Shown: one piece after another, positions 1-11,067 of the stretch
Position numbering within the stretch: the stretch's first letter is position 1
How the letters are laid out: the number at the start of each line of letters is the position of its first letter
From: Cinnamomum chago
Taxonomy: Eukaryota; Streptophyta; Magnoliopsida; Laurales; Lauraceae
DNA: 64,000 nucleotides
Direction of reading: 5' to 3'
Assembly (NCBI GenBank): GCA_038049695.1
Contig: CP142458.1
Coordinates: forward strand, 41,137,501-41,201,500
The notes under the pieces: generated by a model
What the model saw: only the letters and a program-made list of their open reading frames with translations
Database searches by the model: none
Told to the model about the DNA's origin: nothing
Made by a program: the position numbers and the translations under genes

Positions 1-847
1 GCTGTCCTCTTACTTCTTCATTTCCTTTGTCTTTGGAATTTCTCCTTGCCATTGTTCATATTTTATTTATTACTTCTCACTCATGTGTGAATGCTATCTA
101 CAGATCGCAGCTTTCTTCTCTTGAAGCATGAAGGAATCGATGGATATGTTTTTGCTCTTTTTGTGGGTGTCCATCGGTTACTGCTGTTACTGAAGGTGGA
201 TTTTCTACTGTTCATAAGCCTCATTTTCTTAGTGGATTTGGTCTTTTGGATTCTAAGGTACTGAACTCTTTTTGCATTTTCGCATGCATTAAGAGATTGC
301 GTGGTTTAGTTAACTTTTCTTCTGTGTAAAATGGGTTGGTAGAGAGGCCATCATTTTCTCTGAGATTTCTATTATTAGATCAAAGTAAACTCTCTTGATG
401 CTTTTTTTTTATTTTTTTATGTTGTGTTGTTTGGTGTTTGGATTTCTGGGTTCTTTTTTACTTTGTGGGCGTTGCATTAGTATAACTTCCATTTCACCAT
501 AGACTTCACATACTCATATTAATTGTTAGGATAGTGATTCAGGTTTGTGATCTTGAATCAACTTGTTTAGGCTCAAGTGCACTTTTATTTTATAATTTTC
601 TCAGGATTTTATTTTGTATACTTACTTTGCTTTTGATTCCCATGTTTAATTCCAAACAATTTTTTTTTTTTACCACAGGTTGGGACTGAAGATCAATGTA
701 ATAGAGGCCAATTGCTTGAACATCTTTTTGTTTTTCATAAAAATATTGTACTTACACTATTTTGGATGCTACATTTTTACTTGAATCAGTAACAACAACG
801 TTGCTAAACTTGTGGGTCGTATTTAATAGTTATATGTTTCCTAATAT
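1..847. other. AT-rich sequence, no gene recognised
   Basis: This T-rich stretch has many oligo-T runs (around 400-415 and 660-672) and no long reading frame. It lies inside or next to the CACTA element whose right end is at 1765; the left end of that element is not visible, so this could be transposon interior or host DNA. A weak exon-like segment, about 105-260, has AG before it and GT after it, but I cannot assign a protein. Confidence 0.5.
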
Positions 848-1012
848 GTTGAAAGGGCATGCATTGTACATTTTTCATTAGTTAAATGAGCATACTTTAC
901 TGTACATTTTGTTTGAGTTGAATGGCCATGTTTTATTGTACATTTTATTTTTGTTGAATGGGAAGGTTTTATTATACATTTTATTTTAGTTGAATGAGCA
1001 AGTTTTATTACA
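848..1012. repeat. 36-bp tandem repeat, about 4.6 copies
   Basis: Units begin at 848, 881, 917, 953 and 989. The period is 36 bp after a first unit of 33 bp. Each unit starts GTTGAAT or close to it and contains a TTTTATTGTACATTTTATTTT-like core. The array sits just left of the GCGACGA-rich subterminal part of the CACTA element. No function is apparent. Confidence 0.8.
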
Positions 1013-1379
1013 TTCAGCGTAAAGGAGGTTTTTGAGGTAGCATGCGGTAATTTAAAAAAATATATATTATTTTTAGCGACGAATTTTATTTGTCTCCTAA
1101 AAGGAATAAATATATCCTCGACGTATATAATTTGTCGCGTAAGAGAAATTGTGGCAAGGTTAAATATTGGGCGAATTGTCTACAAACTATGCGCGACAAA
1201 ACTAATTCGTCACCTATTATAACTTATGGCAATTCATGCACTATTTGGCGACAATAAAGTTTTGTTGGTAAAAAACTATAATTCAGCGACGACTCCATTT
1301 TGTCGCCTAATTCCTTTTTCACCATTTTTTATCCATTTTCTCGTAATGAATCATGGACATTTGGCGACAAAAAATATCA

Positions 1380-1625
1380 TTTTTGCCGACATAATGTGTT
1401 GTTGTAGAAAATTGATATTTGGCGACGCTAATGTGTTGTCGCAGAAAAATGATATTTAGCGACGATAATGTGTTGTCGCAGAAAATTGATATTTAGCGAC
1501 GATAATATGTTGTCGCAGAAAATTGATATTTAGCGACGATAATGTGTTGTCGTGGAAAATTGATGTTTAGCGACGATAATGTGTTGTTGCAAAAAATGGA
1601 TATTTAGCGACGATTAATTGTGATC
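1380..1625. repeat. 37-bp CACTA subterminal repeats
   Basis: About six tandem units with a 37-bp period carry TTAGCGACGATAATG followed by TGTTGTCGCAG and an AAAATTGATAT tail. Each unit contains an inverted GCGACGA...TGTCGC pair. In CACTA elements such repeats bind the element's own DNA-binding protein; this role is inferred from position and motif only. Confidence 0.8.
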
Positions 1626-1747
1626 GTCGGCAAAAACAATCACCGACACATAATGGGGGACGAACGGGTGACAAAAATGGTTTCGTCGCAGAATATATCT
1701 TGCGATGATTTTGTGATTTTCCGCGACATATATTTGCATCGCGAAAA

Positions 1748-1765
1748 ATGATTTTTGTTGTAGTG
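1748..1765 (-). repeat. CACTA terminal inverted repeat
   Basis: Read on the minus strand this is CACTACAACAAAAATCAT. The CACTACAA start is diagnostic. The partner repeat is not in the window. Confidence 0.8.
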
Positions 1766-4102
1766 ACTGGGCATCTTGTAATGCCTCAATTCCGAATACC
1801 GATTTTACCGCCAAGGTACACGAATTTGGCGCTCTACTTCCTGAAGAAACCGGGAACTTCCAGGATCATAGGTCCGCAGTGAGGTCCGCTTTTTAACAAC
1901 ATTTATAACAACAGTCGAGCACATAGAAAATAGAAGAAGCAAATATCATATAAGCAGAAGTAGATAAAGAGGTATTAGTCTCATAAAGAAAATGTAAAAG
2001 CAGAGCATAAGTCCCTTGAGTCTCAAAGTGGAAATATAAGTGTGTGCATAACTGGATAAATGCCCCCAACCTCACTACAAAGGTCACTCAAAACCACAAA
2101 AAACGAGATATTACTCAAACCCCAAGTACAGGCTCTCCATCCTCTGGTGCCAGCTCTGGGTCAATTGGGCATAAGTATACCCTTACTCCTTTGCTACTGG
2201 CGCCTAAAGGAACTCCTCAACCTCGGGGATGGGGTCGGTAATGATACCTAAGCCCCAAATAATGGGTTAAATCCAAAGGATCTAATAGGCGTAATATACA
2301 AGTAACATAGGATGTATGCATCAAAAGGGAATAGAGACGATAATAAGATCAAATTAGTAACCAAGGCACAATATTAGGCAATTATGCAAAATACAATAAT
2401 AAGAATCATTAGGAAAGTAAAGTAAGCTAAATAATCCTCTATCAATGTGGCACATTCACAGATGCTGGACACCACGAGATATTATGCCGCAACCCTCCCA
2501 TACTGATGACCAGTAGCGGTAGGGAATAATAGTGCAATGCAAGGGATAATAAGCCCCGCCGAATAATATATGTCTATAATAAGCATATATGCATTACCAG
2601 AGTCCGCTGGCCGCGAATACATATATACTACCGAAGTTTGCCGGCCGGCTAATCATACCTCATCTTGATGGCCTTATCTATAATAATTAGCTCTCACCAA
2701 GGATGATCAATCCAAGGCTAAGTTTACAATAACTGAGTGAATGTTCTACACCAACTCAAGGGAACCAAGTGAAAGTCAATGTCTAGATAGGCTATTCTTG
2801 TGTGAGCAAGGTCATCTCATATCCATACAAGGTCCGTATCCATGTCCAATCTATATCCGTAGTCCATAGTCCATATCTATAATCCAATCTACGATCATGA
2901 TCCACCATGTCATGGCCTTTGTCCATTTCCATTGCATTCCATAACCAGCATTATTCAATACATTACGCATCCATAAATGGGTTTCTAAGTAATCAACACA
3001 ATCATCTACTCCAAGGTAATCTCATTCATCCATTCCTAAGTCAATAGGATGGCCCTCCTAGCCACAGACACGGGTAAGCAATCTCCATTCAGAGTCCAGG
3101 TCACTACTAGGACATCCTAGGTTCAGGACCTCCGATTTCAATTTATTAATCATGTTCAAGCAATAGATAAGAACAAGAGTGAACATAAGTAAAGAATATC
3201 AATAATCTCCACCACCATGCCAATCAAGGAAAGAAATAACAATAGTCCATCATAGGTCAATGCTCCCCTTTTCAAGTCCAAGGTCCCTTATCAGCTAATT
3301 TAGTCCCTAACTAAAGTTTCAGATGCCAAGAGATATGAATTTGGTGCTCTGAAGTTACGAGTATCTTTGACGACGTTTAAGGACCAAATCGGAATCAAAG
3401 TCAACACCCTAAACCCTACTTTGGTGGCCTATTGGATCAAGGTAGGCCAAACTCTTCACTCATGTATGGCACATCACTGGAGGTCCACATGGAAGGTCAA
3501 TGGGCCCCTCAAATCATCAATCTCAAAAGGAACACAAATCTGGAAATTTACTGTCTATTGTGTGGTTGGTCGACCCGGCAAAGGGACAGGTCGACCTGCC
3601 ACACGGGGATCATGGGTGTAAGACCCCGACCCGAGTGAACTCGATTAGTACTAATTAAGTCGTGTGTTAGTTCTAAGCTTGATTAGTGATTTTGGCTAAG
3701 TTGGGTTTGGAATAGCTTTTGATATAGTTTTGGGGAATTTTATTACTTGTGATTAGTGGGGCCCTTTGGGGGTTCCTTCTTTATGACCTTGCATGCGCTT
3801 GAGGATTTATCGGAGGTTTTTGCATTCGTTGTTTTAATCCCGTTTTAATTGTATTGTTAATCCCTACAACTTTCATGTTGATCCCGTCCCCATTCGAGAC
3901 CCCGAAACCCGATTTCATAGCCTTGAGGGCAAAACAGTCATTGTGCACTAAATCTGTACCTAAAACTTGATATTCGCGAAACATATACTTTTTGGAAACT
4001 AGATATTTCGACGATCACTTTTCTCTTCTTCGTCGAATTCATTAGAAGCCAAGATTTCAGCCTTTGAATGTCTTAAGTAGTGGGACCCTTTTTCCATTTG
4101 CT

Positions 4103-4110
4103 TATATAGA
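4103..4110 (+). promoter_or_regulatory. TATA box of solo LTR D1
   Basis: TATATAGA lies about 490 bp into the LTR, in TTGCTTATATAGAGAGG. The equivalent sites in D2 (7539) and D4 (40617) read TATATAAG at matching positions, which supports it as the LTR promoter. Confidence 0.65.
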
Positions 4111-4967
4111 GAGGCCCATCTCCTTCATTTCCATTTTTCCAGCACAAAAGGTAGCCTAGGGTTTGTTGGCAACTTTTCTTCTTCTTCTTGCTCTCTCCAT
4201 CTCCAATCCACACCAAACTTGCATCAATCAAGTAATGGAGGTTATCATTCTCTTCCTCTCCTTGCAAGCTTCCTTTTAATACTATTTGTAGAGAAATCCA
4301 TCAACCTTGAGACTCCCTTTGAGCTAACTCTTCTCATTTGAAGGTCATCCCAAGTAAGTAATCCTTCCCTTCTTCTAGATTTGTATTCTTCTAGTCCTAG
4401 AGGAGCTTCATCTCCATTATTGTGAGTTCAATCTTCTTCATTCATTGTTTGACCCATTTTAGGGTTTGTTTTGGGGATCTTGTTGTGCTTGTAGGATTCT
4501 TGAGAAAGCCTTGTTTGGTAGCTTGATTTCCTTGATTAGAAGACCCAAGGCAAGTGGATGAATGGATAAGTTTTGAACACTTACATGTTTCATGGAAATT
4601 CCTTGTTTTTGGCATTAATGGTTCTTATTGACTTTACATATGTTTTCATAGTTTTCTTGTCTTGATTTTAGCACTTTTGAAATGCATATTCATGAGTTGA
4701 TTTCTTTGTTATACATCTTGATGAATGCATCTATTATGTTATTAAGTGTAGATGAATCTTATGAATAGTGGTTTTTGTCTTTCTCTTTGGTGATTGAATG
4801 TGAAGAGAATGGAGGTGTTTGTGGTGGAAGTTTGTGGAAATTTTAATGATGAATTGGAGGAGTCTTGGACTCATTTTATTGCAGGAATGTAGGGGGAGTT
4901 ATGTGAGGAATGGTTTAAGGGTGAAAGGGCTCAAATCTGGACACAGTGGGGTTTTTCCTGCACCTGG

Positions 4968-5197
4968 CGGCTAGCCGCCTGTCAGCTGACCAAACCATCA
5001 CGGTCACTTTTCCAAAGAGCACCTATTTCCCCTGACCCCAGTGGTCACCCTTGCTGTTACCCAGCGGCTAACTGCCGAACACAGCAGCGGCTAACCGCAC
5101 CTTGGCGGTTAGCTATCCAGTAAGCTGCAATTTTGCCGCGGTCAGCTGCGCGGTCAGCCAGCGGCTAGCCGCCGAACCCAGTGGCGGCTAACTGCCA
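4968..5197. repeat. GCGGCTAGCCGC palindrome array in D1
   Basis: Many short near-palindromes such as GGCGGCTAGCCGCC and GTCAGCTGAC recur with spacers. The array lies about 860 bp downstream of the TATA box, inside the probable transcribed leader. Equivalent arrays occur in D2, D4 and the minus-strand LTR at 35897-39167. Confidence 0.75.
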
Positions 5198-6799
5198 GGT
5201 GATCGAAATTTCCCAGAAACATGGAAATGGAGGGAAATGGAGAGAAATGGATAGGATTTCCGTCCCAATCATTTGTGAACCCTTTTAGAGAATGATGGGG
5301 ACCGTTCACCTGGAGATGCTTATGGAGTCTGTTTGAGAAAGAAACCATATTACGAAGATTCATTTGAAGTTTCGAAAACCCCAAAGTGTATAAGGACCTC
5401 GAAATGTCCCCAACCTCAAGGAGTACCAAGTTTTATATATATTGACATACGGGATCCCTATCCACCTTGAACTAGTTTTGAACCCCGATACTTGTCCTGA
5501 GATTTCAAAAGCTCTATGGTATTTCATTGTCCCCGAATTTACACTACTTTGACTTGCTATTCCCGAAAGTATTGAAAGTGTACTTGTAATAATTGCTAGC
5601 CCCGAAATGTATTGCCCGACATGAAATGATAGTTGTGCCTTTGAGCACCCCGTCCCACCCGTTTATTTATTGGTACTTGATTTACTCACACATGTCTCGA
5701 TTTGTTATTTGACCTATGAGTCGGCACCACTAAGCTTGGATAACCCTGTTGGTCTGATCCACTGACTTGGAGATTCCCCTCTTGTCCCGCCAGCTGCAGT
5801 TTGGATCTCGCTACCCTGTTATTACCGTGGTCTTGTCCCGATGCTGCAGATTGCTACTGTGGTTCCCGATGCCCGGCTCGCTACTGTGGTCATGTATAGT
5901 ATATGTATATGTATTTATAAGATCCATTGTTTCTCCTCACCTCGAGTGACTGAGATTAGTGCCTAGTTATTGCTCTATCGCTTAAGTGATAGAGGACTTA
6001 GCTTCGTGTGGTTGCCATCTTGCTTGTTTCCCCGTTCCTTGGTTACTGGTACACGTTTTACATTGCATACTTGTATTTGAATAAATGTTTTATCTCGTTT
6101 ATAGAAATTGTTATTTAAACATGTTTAAATGCTTTTGAAGGTAAATTCATGTATTATCATATTGTCATTGTATTTTACCCATTTGCCAAACTGTCGTGTT
6201 TGACCTACTCTTTGGTACTCAGGTCCCGTTGTTGGTTATCCCGAGGAGGAGCAAGAGGAGGCGGTCGGAGAACCGCAACAGCTAGTTGGGTGGCATGCTG
6301 ACGATGTCATTTAGACATTGGATTGCTAGAGAGAGATAACATTTTGGGAGAACTTATAACTCATTCTTTTGGGATTATATTTTGTTTATATTGGCCTTTG
6401 TTGGCCTTTATTTTTGGGAAATGTAATTAAATGATCTTTGTGTAAACTTTAACTTACTTTTGGGTAACATGCCAATGATCATTGCTCATTCTGATACGGT
6501 ACTAGACTTGTGTTATTATCTTTATGATTTGAGATGGATTGAATATTTGATTTGCTACACGCTTCCGCACTTAATAGAAATGTTCATATATGGTTGTGAT
6601 ATCCTCACCGCGGACACCTGTGGGAAACTAAATAAGTGTGTGCACCTTGTTGACACACTCTACATATTAACCATTCACTCACCACACCACCATCACCATT
6701 AATGTCCCGATCCCGGATTAGGACTTCGGTAACCCGGTCCGGGGTCGCGACAATGGGACTTAGCTTGTTGTCTGTAAAAGGGTTATGCATTTCACCCGG

Positions 6800-7022
6800 T
6801 CGACCGAGTGGTCAGCCAGGTCGACTGGTTACATTGTATCTGTGTCGACCGGCTAAAGGCTAAGCCTCAGTTATTATTGTCCTACAGAGTGCTCGGTCAA
6901 CCTGGCACAGGGGCCGATCGACAGGATACACTGATTTTTGTAACAAACAGGTTACAGCTGAGACTCGATTATCTAAGCTCTGTAGTGTGCCCGGTTGACT
7001 TGGCTCAGGGCCGGTCGACCGG
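6800..7022. repeat. GGTCGACC-type motif array in family B LTR
   Basis: Repeated variants of the palindrome GGTCGACC (for example CCCGGTCGACCGAG and GCCGGTCGACCGGG) occur with GTGTAC/CACACT-like flanks. This is the minus-strand counterpart of the array at 13185-13575. Two more units lie at about 3570-3600 on the other side of the D1 insertion. Confidence 0.7.
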
Positions 7023-7538
7023 GTACAAGTGGAAACTGTAAGACCCTGTCCCGAGTGAACTCAATTAGTACTAATTAAGTTGTGAGTTAGTTCTAAGCTT
7101 GATTAGTGATTTTGGCTAAGTTAGGTTTGGAATAGCTTTTGAAATAGTTTTGGGGAATTTTGATTGCTTTGTGTTAGTGGGACCCTTTGGGGTTCATTCT
7201 TTATGACTTTGCATGCGCTTGAGGATTTATTGGAGATTTTGCACTCATTGTTTTAATCCCATTTTATTCATGTTGTTAATCCCTACAACTTTTATGTTGA
7301 TCCCGTGCCCGTTCGAGATCCAGAAACCCGATTTCATAGCCTTGAGGGCAAAACAGTCTTTGCACACAAAATCTGTACCCAAAACTTGATATTCTCGAAA
7401 CCCGCGAAACATATACTTTTTGGAAACTAGATATTTCGGCGATCATTCCTTCCTTCTTCGTCGAATTCATCCGAGATCCCGAAAGCCAAGATTTCAGCCC
7501 TTGAATGTCTTAACTAGTGTGACCCATTTCCATTTGCT

Positions 7539-7546
7539 TATATAAG
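7539..7546 (+). promoter_or_regulatory. TATA box of solo LTR D2
   Basis: TATATAAG in TTGCTTATATAAGGACAA, at the same relative position as in D1 and D4. Confidence 0.65.
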
Positions 7547-8387
7547 GACAACCCATCTTCCTCATTCCCTTTTTCCAGCACAAAAAGAGAGTCTAGGGTT
7601 TGTTTGGCAACTTTTCTTCTTCTTCTTGCTCTCTCCATCTCAATCTCCTACTAATCTTGCACCAACATCAAAATGGAGATTATCATCTTCTTCCTCATCT
7701 CCATAGCTCTCTATTGATACCATTTGTGAAGAAAACCCTCCATTCCAAGATCTTCATTGAGCTTACTCTTGCCATTAGAGGACCTTACAAGTAAGTAATC
7801 CTTCCCATTTTCTAGATTTGTGTTCTTATAGTCCTAGAGAAGCTTCATCTTCATTATTGTAGGGTTTCCCTTTCTATTTCATTGTTTGACCATTTTAGGG
7901 TTTGTTTGTTTTGGGGATTTTGCTCATAGCTTGGATCTTTGACTTGGAAGAGCATTAGAGTTTGATTTCCTTGAATAGAAGACATAAGGCAAGTGGATGA
8001 TTTGATCTTTATAAGCTTTCATGATTTTTGGTATTTTTCCACTCATGCCTATTTATTGCATTGGTTTGAAATAAATGCTCATGATAGAGTTTGGTAGTGT
8101 ATTTATGGCTTATAAGTGTATTGGTGAATGACATTTATTTTCTTCTTGTTTGTTCCAAAAATACTCTATGGTGAAATGGTTTCCTTCTTTCTTTCTTTGT
8201 ATTGGATTTGATGTTGATGGAGGAGGTGATGTAATGAACCCATATTGGAGTTGTGGAGAAGTGTAGATAGTTGCATTGGAGGAGCTTTTAGCTCAGTTTT
8301 ATGGCAAGGATTAAGTGGAAGTGAGGGGAATGGTTTTGAGGAGGAAAATGGCTCAAATCTGAATACAAAAGGTGTTTCCCGCACCTG

Positions 8388-8770
8388 GCGGTCAGCCAGC
8401 GGTCACCTGTCGGCTAACCGCCAGCTAACCGAACAGTCGCGGTTACTTTTCCAGAGAGCAACATTTTCCACCCGAAAACACAGTCAGCCTCACGGTTAGC
8501 TAATGGCTAACCGCCGAACCCATTGGCGGCTAATCGCCATCCAACCGACCCATTCAGTTGCTTTTCCAGAGAGCAACATTTTCCACCTGATAATACGGTC
8601 AGCCTCATGGTCAGCTAGCGGCTAACTGCCGAACCCATCGGTGGCTAACCGCCAGCCAACCGAACTATTTCGGTTACAATTCCAGTAACCTGTCTTTTTG
8701 TCAGGCCAACTGCGGTCAGCTAGCGGCTAACCGCCGAACCCATCGGCAGCTAACCTCCACCTGACCGCAA
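8388..8770. repeat. GCGGCTAACCGCC palindrome array in D2
   Basis: Successive units combine CAGCTAGCGGCTAACCGCC-like segments with GAACC(C/A)AT(T/C)GG spacers, and GAGAGCAACATTTTCC is repeated within the array. The unit is amplified compared with D1, which explains part of the length difference. Confidence 0.75.
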
Positions 8771-8811
8771 GGCAACCAAAACTACCCCGACAACCCTTCT
8801 GGAGAGCTCCT

Positions 8812-8843
8812 CGCTCTAGCGAACTCTCCGGTTCGCTCGAGCG
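8812..8843. repeat. 13-bp inverted repeat with 6-nt loop in D2
   Basis: Arms CGCTCTAGCGAAC (8812-8824) and GTTCGCTCGAGCG (8831-8843) pair at 12 of 13 positions around TCTCCG. D4 carries the perfect version at 41774-41805. Confidence 0.8.
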
Positions 8844-10959
8844 CTGAGCTTTGTCGGTCAAAGGAGATTCACTAGGTATTGTATGAGGCCACCCGAGAAA
8901 GAAACCTTATCACGAAGATGGCATTCGAAGTCTTGAGAATTCAAAGTGTATAAGGAGCGCGAGATGTCCCCAAACTCAAAGAGTACCAAATTATGATCAG
9001 ATTGACATACGGGATCCCTATTCACTTCAAATAAATCTTGAACCCGATACTTTACCCGAGATTTCAATTGTTTATTATACTTTATCGATCCCGAGATTTA
9101 TACTACATGTCTTGTTTCCCCGAAAGCATTGAATTACACTTATAATAGTTACTTGTCTTGAAGTGCATTGCACGACATGAAACGACAGTGTGCCCTTGAG
9201 CACCCCCGTCTTGCCTGTTTATTTATTGTACTTGATTTACTTGCACATGTCTCGATTTGTTATTTGACCTATGAGTCGGCACCACTAAGCTTGGATAACC
9301 CTATTGGTCTGATCCACCGACTTGGAGATCCCCCTCTTGTCCCGCCAGCTGTAGTTTGGATCCCGCTACCCGGTTATTACCGTAGTCTTGTCCTGATGCC
9401 GCAGATTGCTACTGTGGTTCCCGATGCCCGGCTCGCTACCGTGGTCATGTATAGTTTATGTATATGTATATGTATTTATAAGATCCACTGTTTCTCCTCA
9501 CCTCGAGTGACTGAGATCAGTGCCTAGTTATTGCTCTATCACTTTAGTGATAAATGACTTAGCTTCGTGTGGTTGCCATCTTGCTTGTTTCCCGTTCCCT
9601 TGGTTACCTTACATGTTTTATAATGCATACTTGTATTTGAATAAATGTTTTATCTCGTTTATAGAAATTGTTATTTAAACAAATTTAAATACTTTTGAAG
9701 GTAAATTCACTTATTATCATATTGTCGTTGTATTTTACCCATTTGCCAAACCGTCGTGTTTGACCCACTCTTTGGTACTCAGGTCTCGTTGTTGGTTATC
9801 CCGAGGAGGAGCACGAGGAGGCGGTTGGAGAACCGCAACAGTTAGTTGAGTGGCGTGCTGATGATGTCATGTAGACATTGGATTGCTAGAGAGAGAGATA
9901 ACATTTTGGGAGAACTTATAACTCATTCTTTTGGGATTATATTTTGAGATGTATTGGCCTTTGTTGGCCTCTATTTTTAGGGAAATGTAATTAAACTTTG
10001 TATAAACTTTAACTTACTTTTGGGTAACATGCCAATGATCATTGCTCATTCTGATACGGTACCATACTCGTGTTATTTATCTTTATGATTTGAGATGGAT
10101 TGAATAATTAATTTGCTACACGCTTCCGCACTTAATAGAAATGTTCATATATGGTTGTGATATCCTCACCGCGGACACCTGTGGGAAACTAAATAAGTGT
10201 GTGCACCTTGTTGACACACTCTACATATTAACCACACCACCACCTTCATTAATGTCCCGATCCTGGATTAGGACTTCGGTAGCCCGGTCCGGGGTCGCGA
10301 CAGAAACCACATTTCCATATTTATGAGACTTCACCCATTTCACCAATTCTCCTCTAATTTCCATTCATTTCGACTCCAATCATCATAAAACCGTCACAAC
10401 ACTTCAATCCCCATCCTTCCATCACAAATCCATCATCATTTGGGCCATTGATCTTCCAAATGAGAGATCCCATCCATCAATGGCAAAAAAATCCATAAAA
10501 CAAGGCTTAAAGGAAGAGATCTAACAATCAACACATACATATGAATTGAATTACAGAATTCAAGGAAGAAGTCATGCATTCTATGCTAAATAGGTATATT
10601 GTACTTGCCTTAATCCAAAGCAAAGGGTCTTTTGGCTTGGTCTACAATATCCAAACTCCGATCGCCAATTCCAAGCTCTAATAGCTTCCAACCCCCAAAA
10701 CAGTACCCAAAACCTTATATCTACAGAGATTTAGTCTACCTATACCCAATTCTCACAGAGAAATGCATTTAGGAGATGGAATTCTAGAGAGATAAAGAAA
10801 AATTCAAGGAAATTGAGCTAAGGAGGAAACTAACCTTGTTGTGTAGAGAAATGAGAGATCTAGGAGATGGAGAGCTTCCCCTATGTAAGAGATGGCTGTA
10901 GCTTGGAGAGAACTTTTCTTCTTTGATGTAGGAAACCTTAGAAGTAGGTTTCTTGTCGA

Positions 10960-11067
10960 GATAGAGAGAGAAATGGAGGGAATTCTTGGAGGGGAAATGA
11001 GAGAAATGAGAGGAAAATGAGAGGAGAGAAGAGAAGAGAAGAGAAGAGAGGGGAGAGAGAGAGTGTG
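10960..11067. repeat. Purine-rich GA tract
   Basis: A low-complexity GAGA/GAAGA tract ends in GTGTGTG exactly where the family F LTR fragment begins. It belongs to the minus-strand family B LTR; the plus-strand copy has the matching CTCT tract at about 12700-12740. Confidence 0.7.

Larger units (their letters stand above)
1020..1765. mobile_element. Right end of a CACTA (En/Spm-type) DNA transposon
   Basis: The sequence ends at 1765 in ...TTTTTGTTGTAGTG, the reverse complement of CACTACAACAAAAA, the classic terminal inverted repeat start of CACTA elements. Upstream from about 1065 lie many GCGACGA / TCGTCGC motifs in both orientations, as expected for the subterminal transposase-binding region. 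ACT at 1766-1768 could be one copy of the 3-bp target duplication. The other end and any transposase gene are outside the window or absent, so autonomy and orientation are unknown. Confidence 0.8.
3617..6752 (+). mobile_element. Solo LTR D1 (Tekay/Del-like), 3136 bp
   Basis: The LTR runs from TGTAAGACCCCGACCC to GGGGTCGCGACA. It is flanked by perfect 5-bp target duplications ATGGG at 3612-3616 and 6753-6757, with no internal region, so it is a solo LTR left by recombination between the two LTRs of one insertion. It contains a TATA box at 4103, a palindrome array at 4968-5197 and an AATAAA at about 6081. The family is linked to a chromovirus gag because the related LTR at 35897-39167 directly precedes one. 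Confidence 0.92.
7037..10302 (+). mobile_element. Solo LTR D2 (Tekay/Del-like), 3266 bp
   Basis: It starts TGTAAGACCCTGTCCC and ends GGGGTCGCGACA. Perfect 5-bp target duplications GAAAC lie at 7032-7036 and 10303-10307. It is about 130 bp longer than D1, mainly in the palindrome array and the following segment, which here contains an extra hairpin (8812-8843). No internal region is present. Confidence 0.92.
1766..11067 (-). mobile_element. Minus-strand LTR of family B, split by two solo LTRs
   Basis: The pieces 1766-3616, 6753-7036 and 10303-11067 are one minus-strand LTR once the two family D insertions are removed. Its reverse complement aligns with the plus-strand family B LTR. The segment 2450-2520 matches 34620-34720 (GCGGCATAATAT, TGTGAATGTGCCA). 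The segment 3300-3500 matches 13600-13840 (GGGCCCATTGACC, CACCAAA...GGCATCTGA). No coding domain is seen. The beginning of the LTR, equivalent to 12319-12720, is missing because family F starts at 11068 in a purine-rich tract. The LTR belongs to a Ty3-type family by resemblance to the D family, but lineage is inferred. Confidence 0.65.

Noticed and set aside
105..260. Possible host exon (CTACAG before, GTACTG after, open in one frame)
   Set aside because: The encoded text is hydrophobic low-complexity Leu/Phe/Val with no recognisable family, and the surroundings may be CACTA interior.
9168..9527. 119-codon frame in solo LTR D2
   Set aside because: The same region is broken in D1 and D4, so there is no coding constraint.
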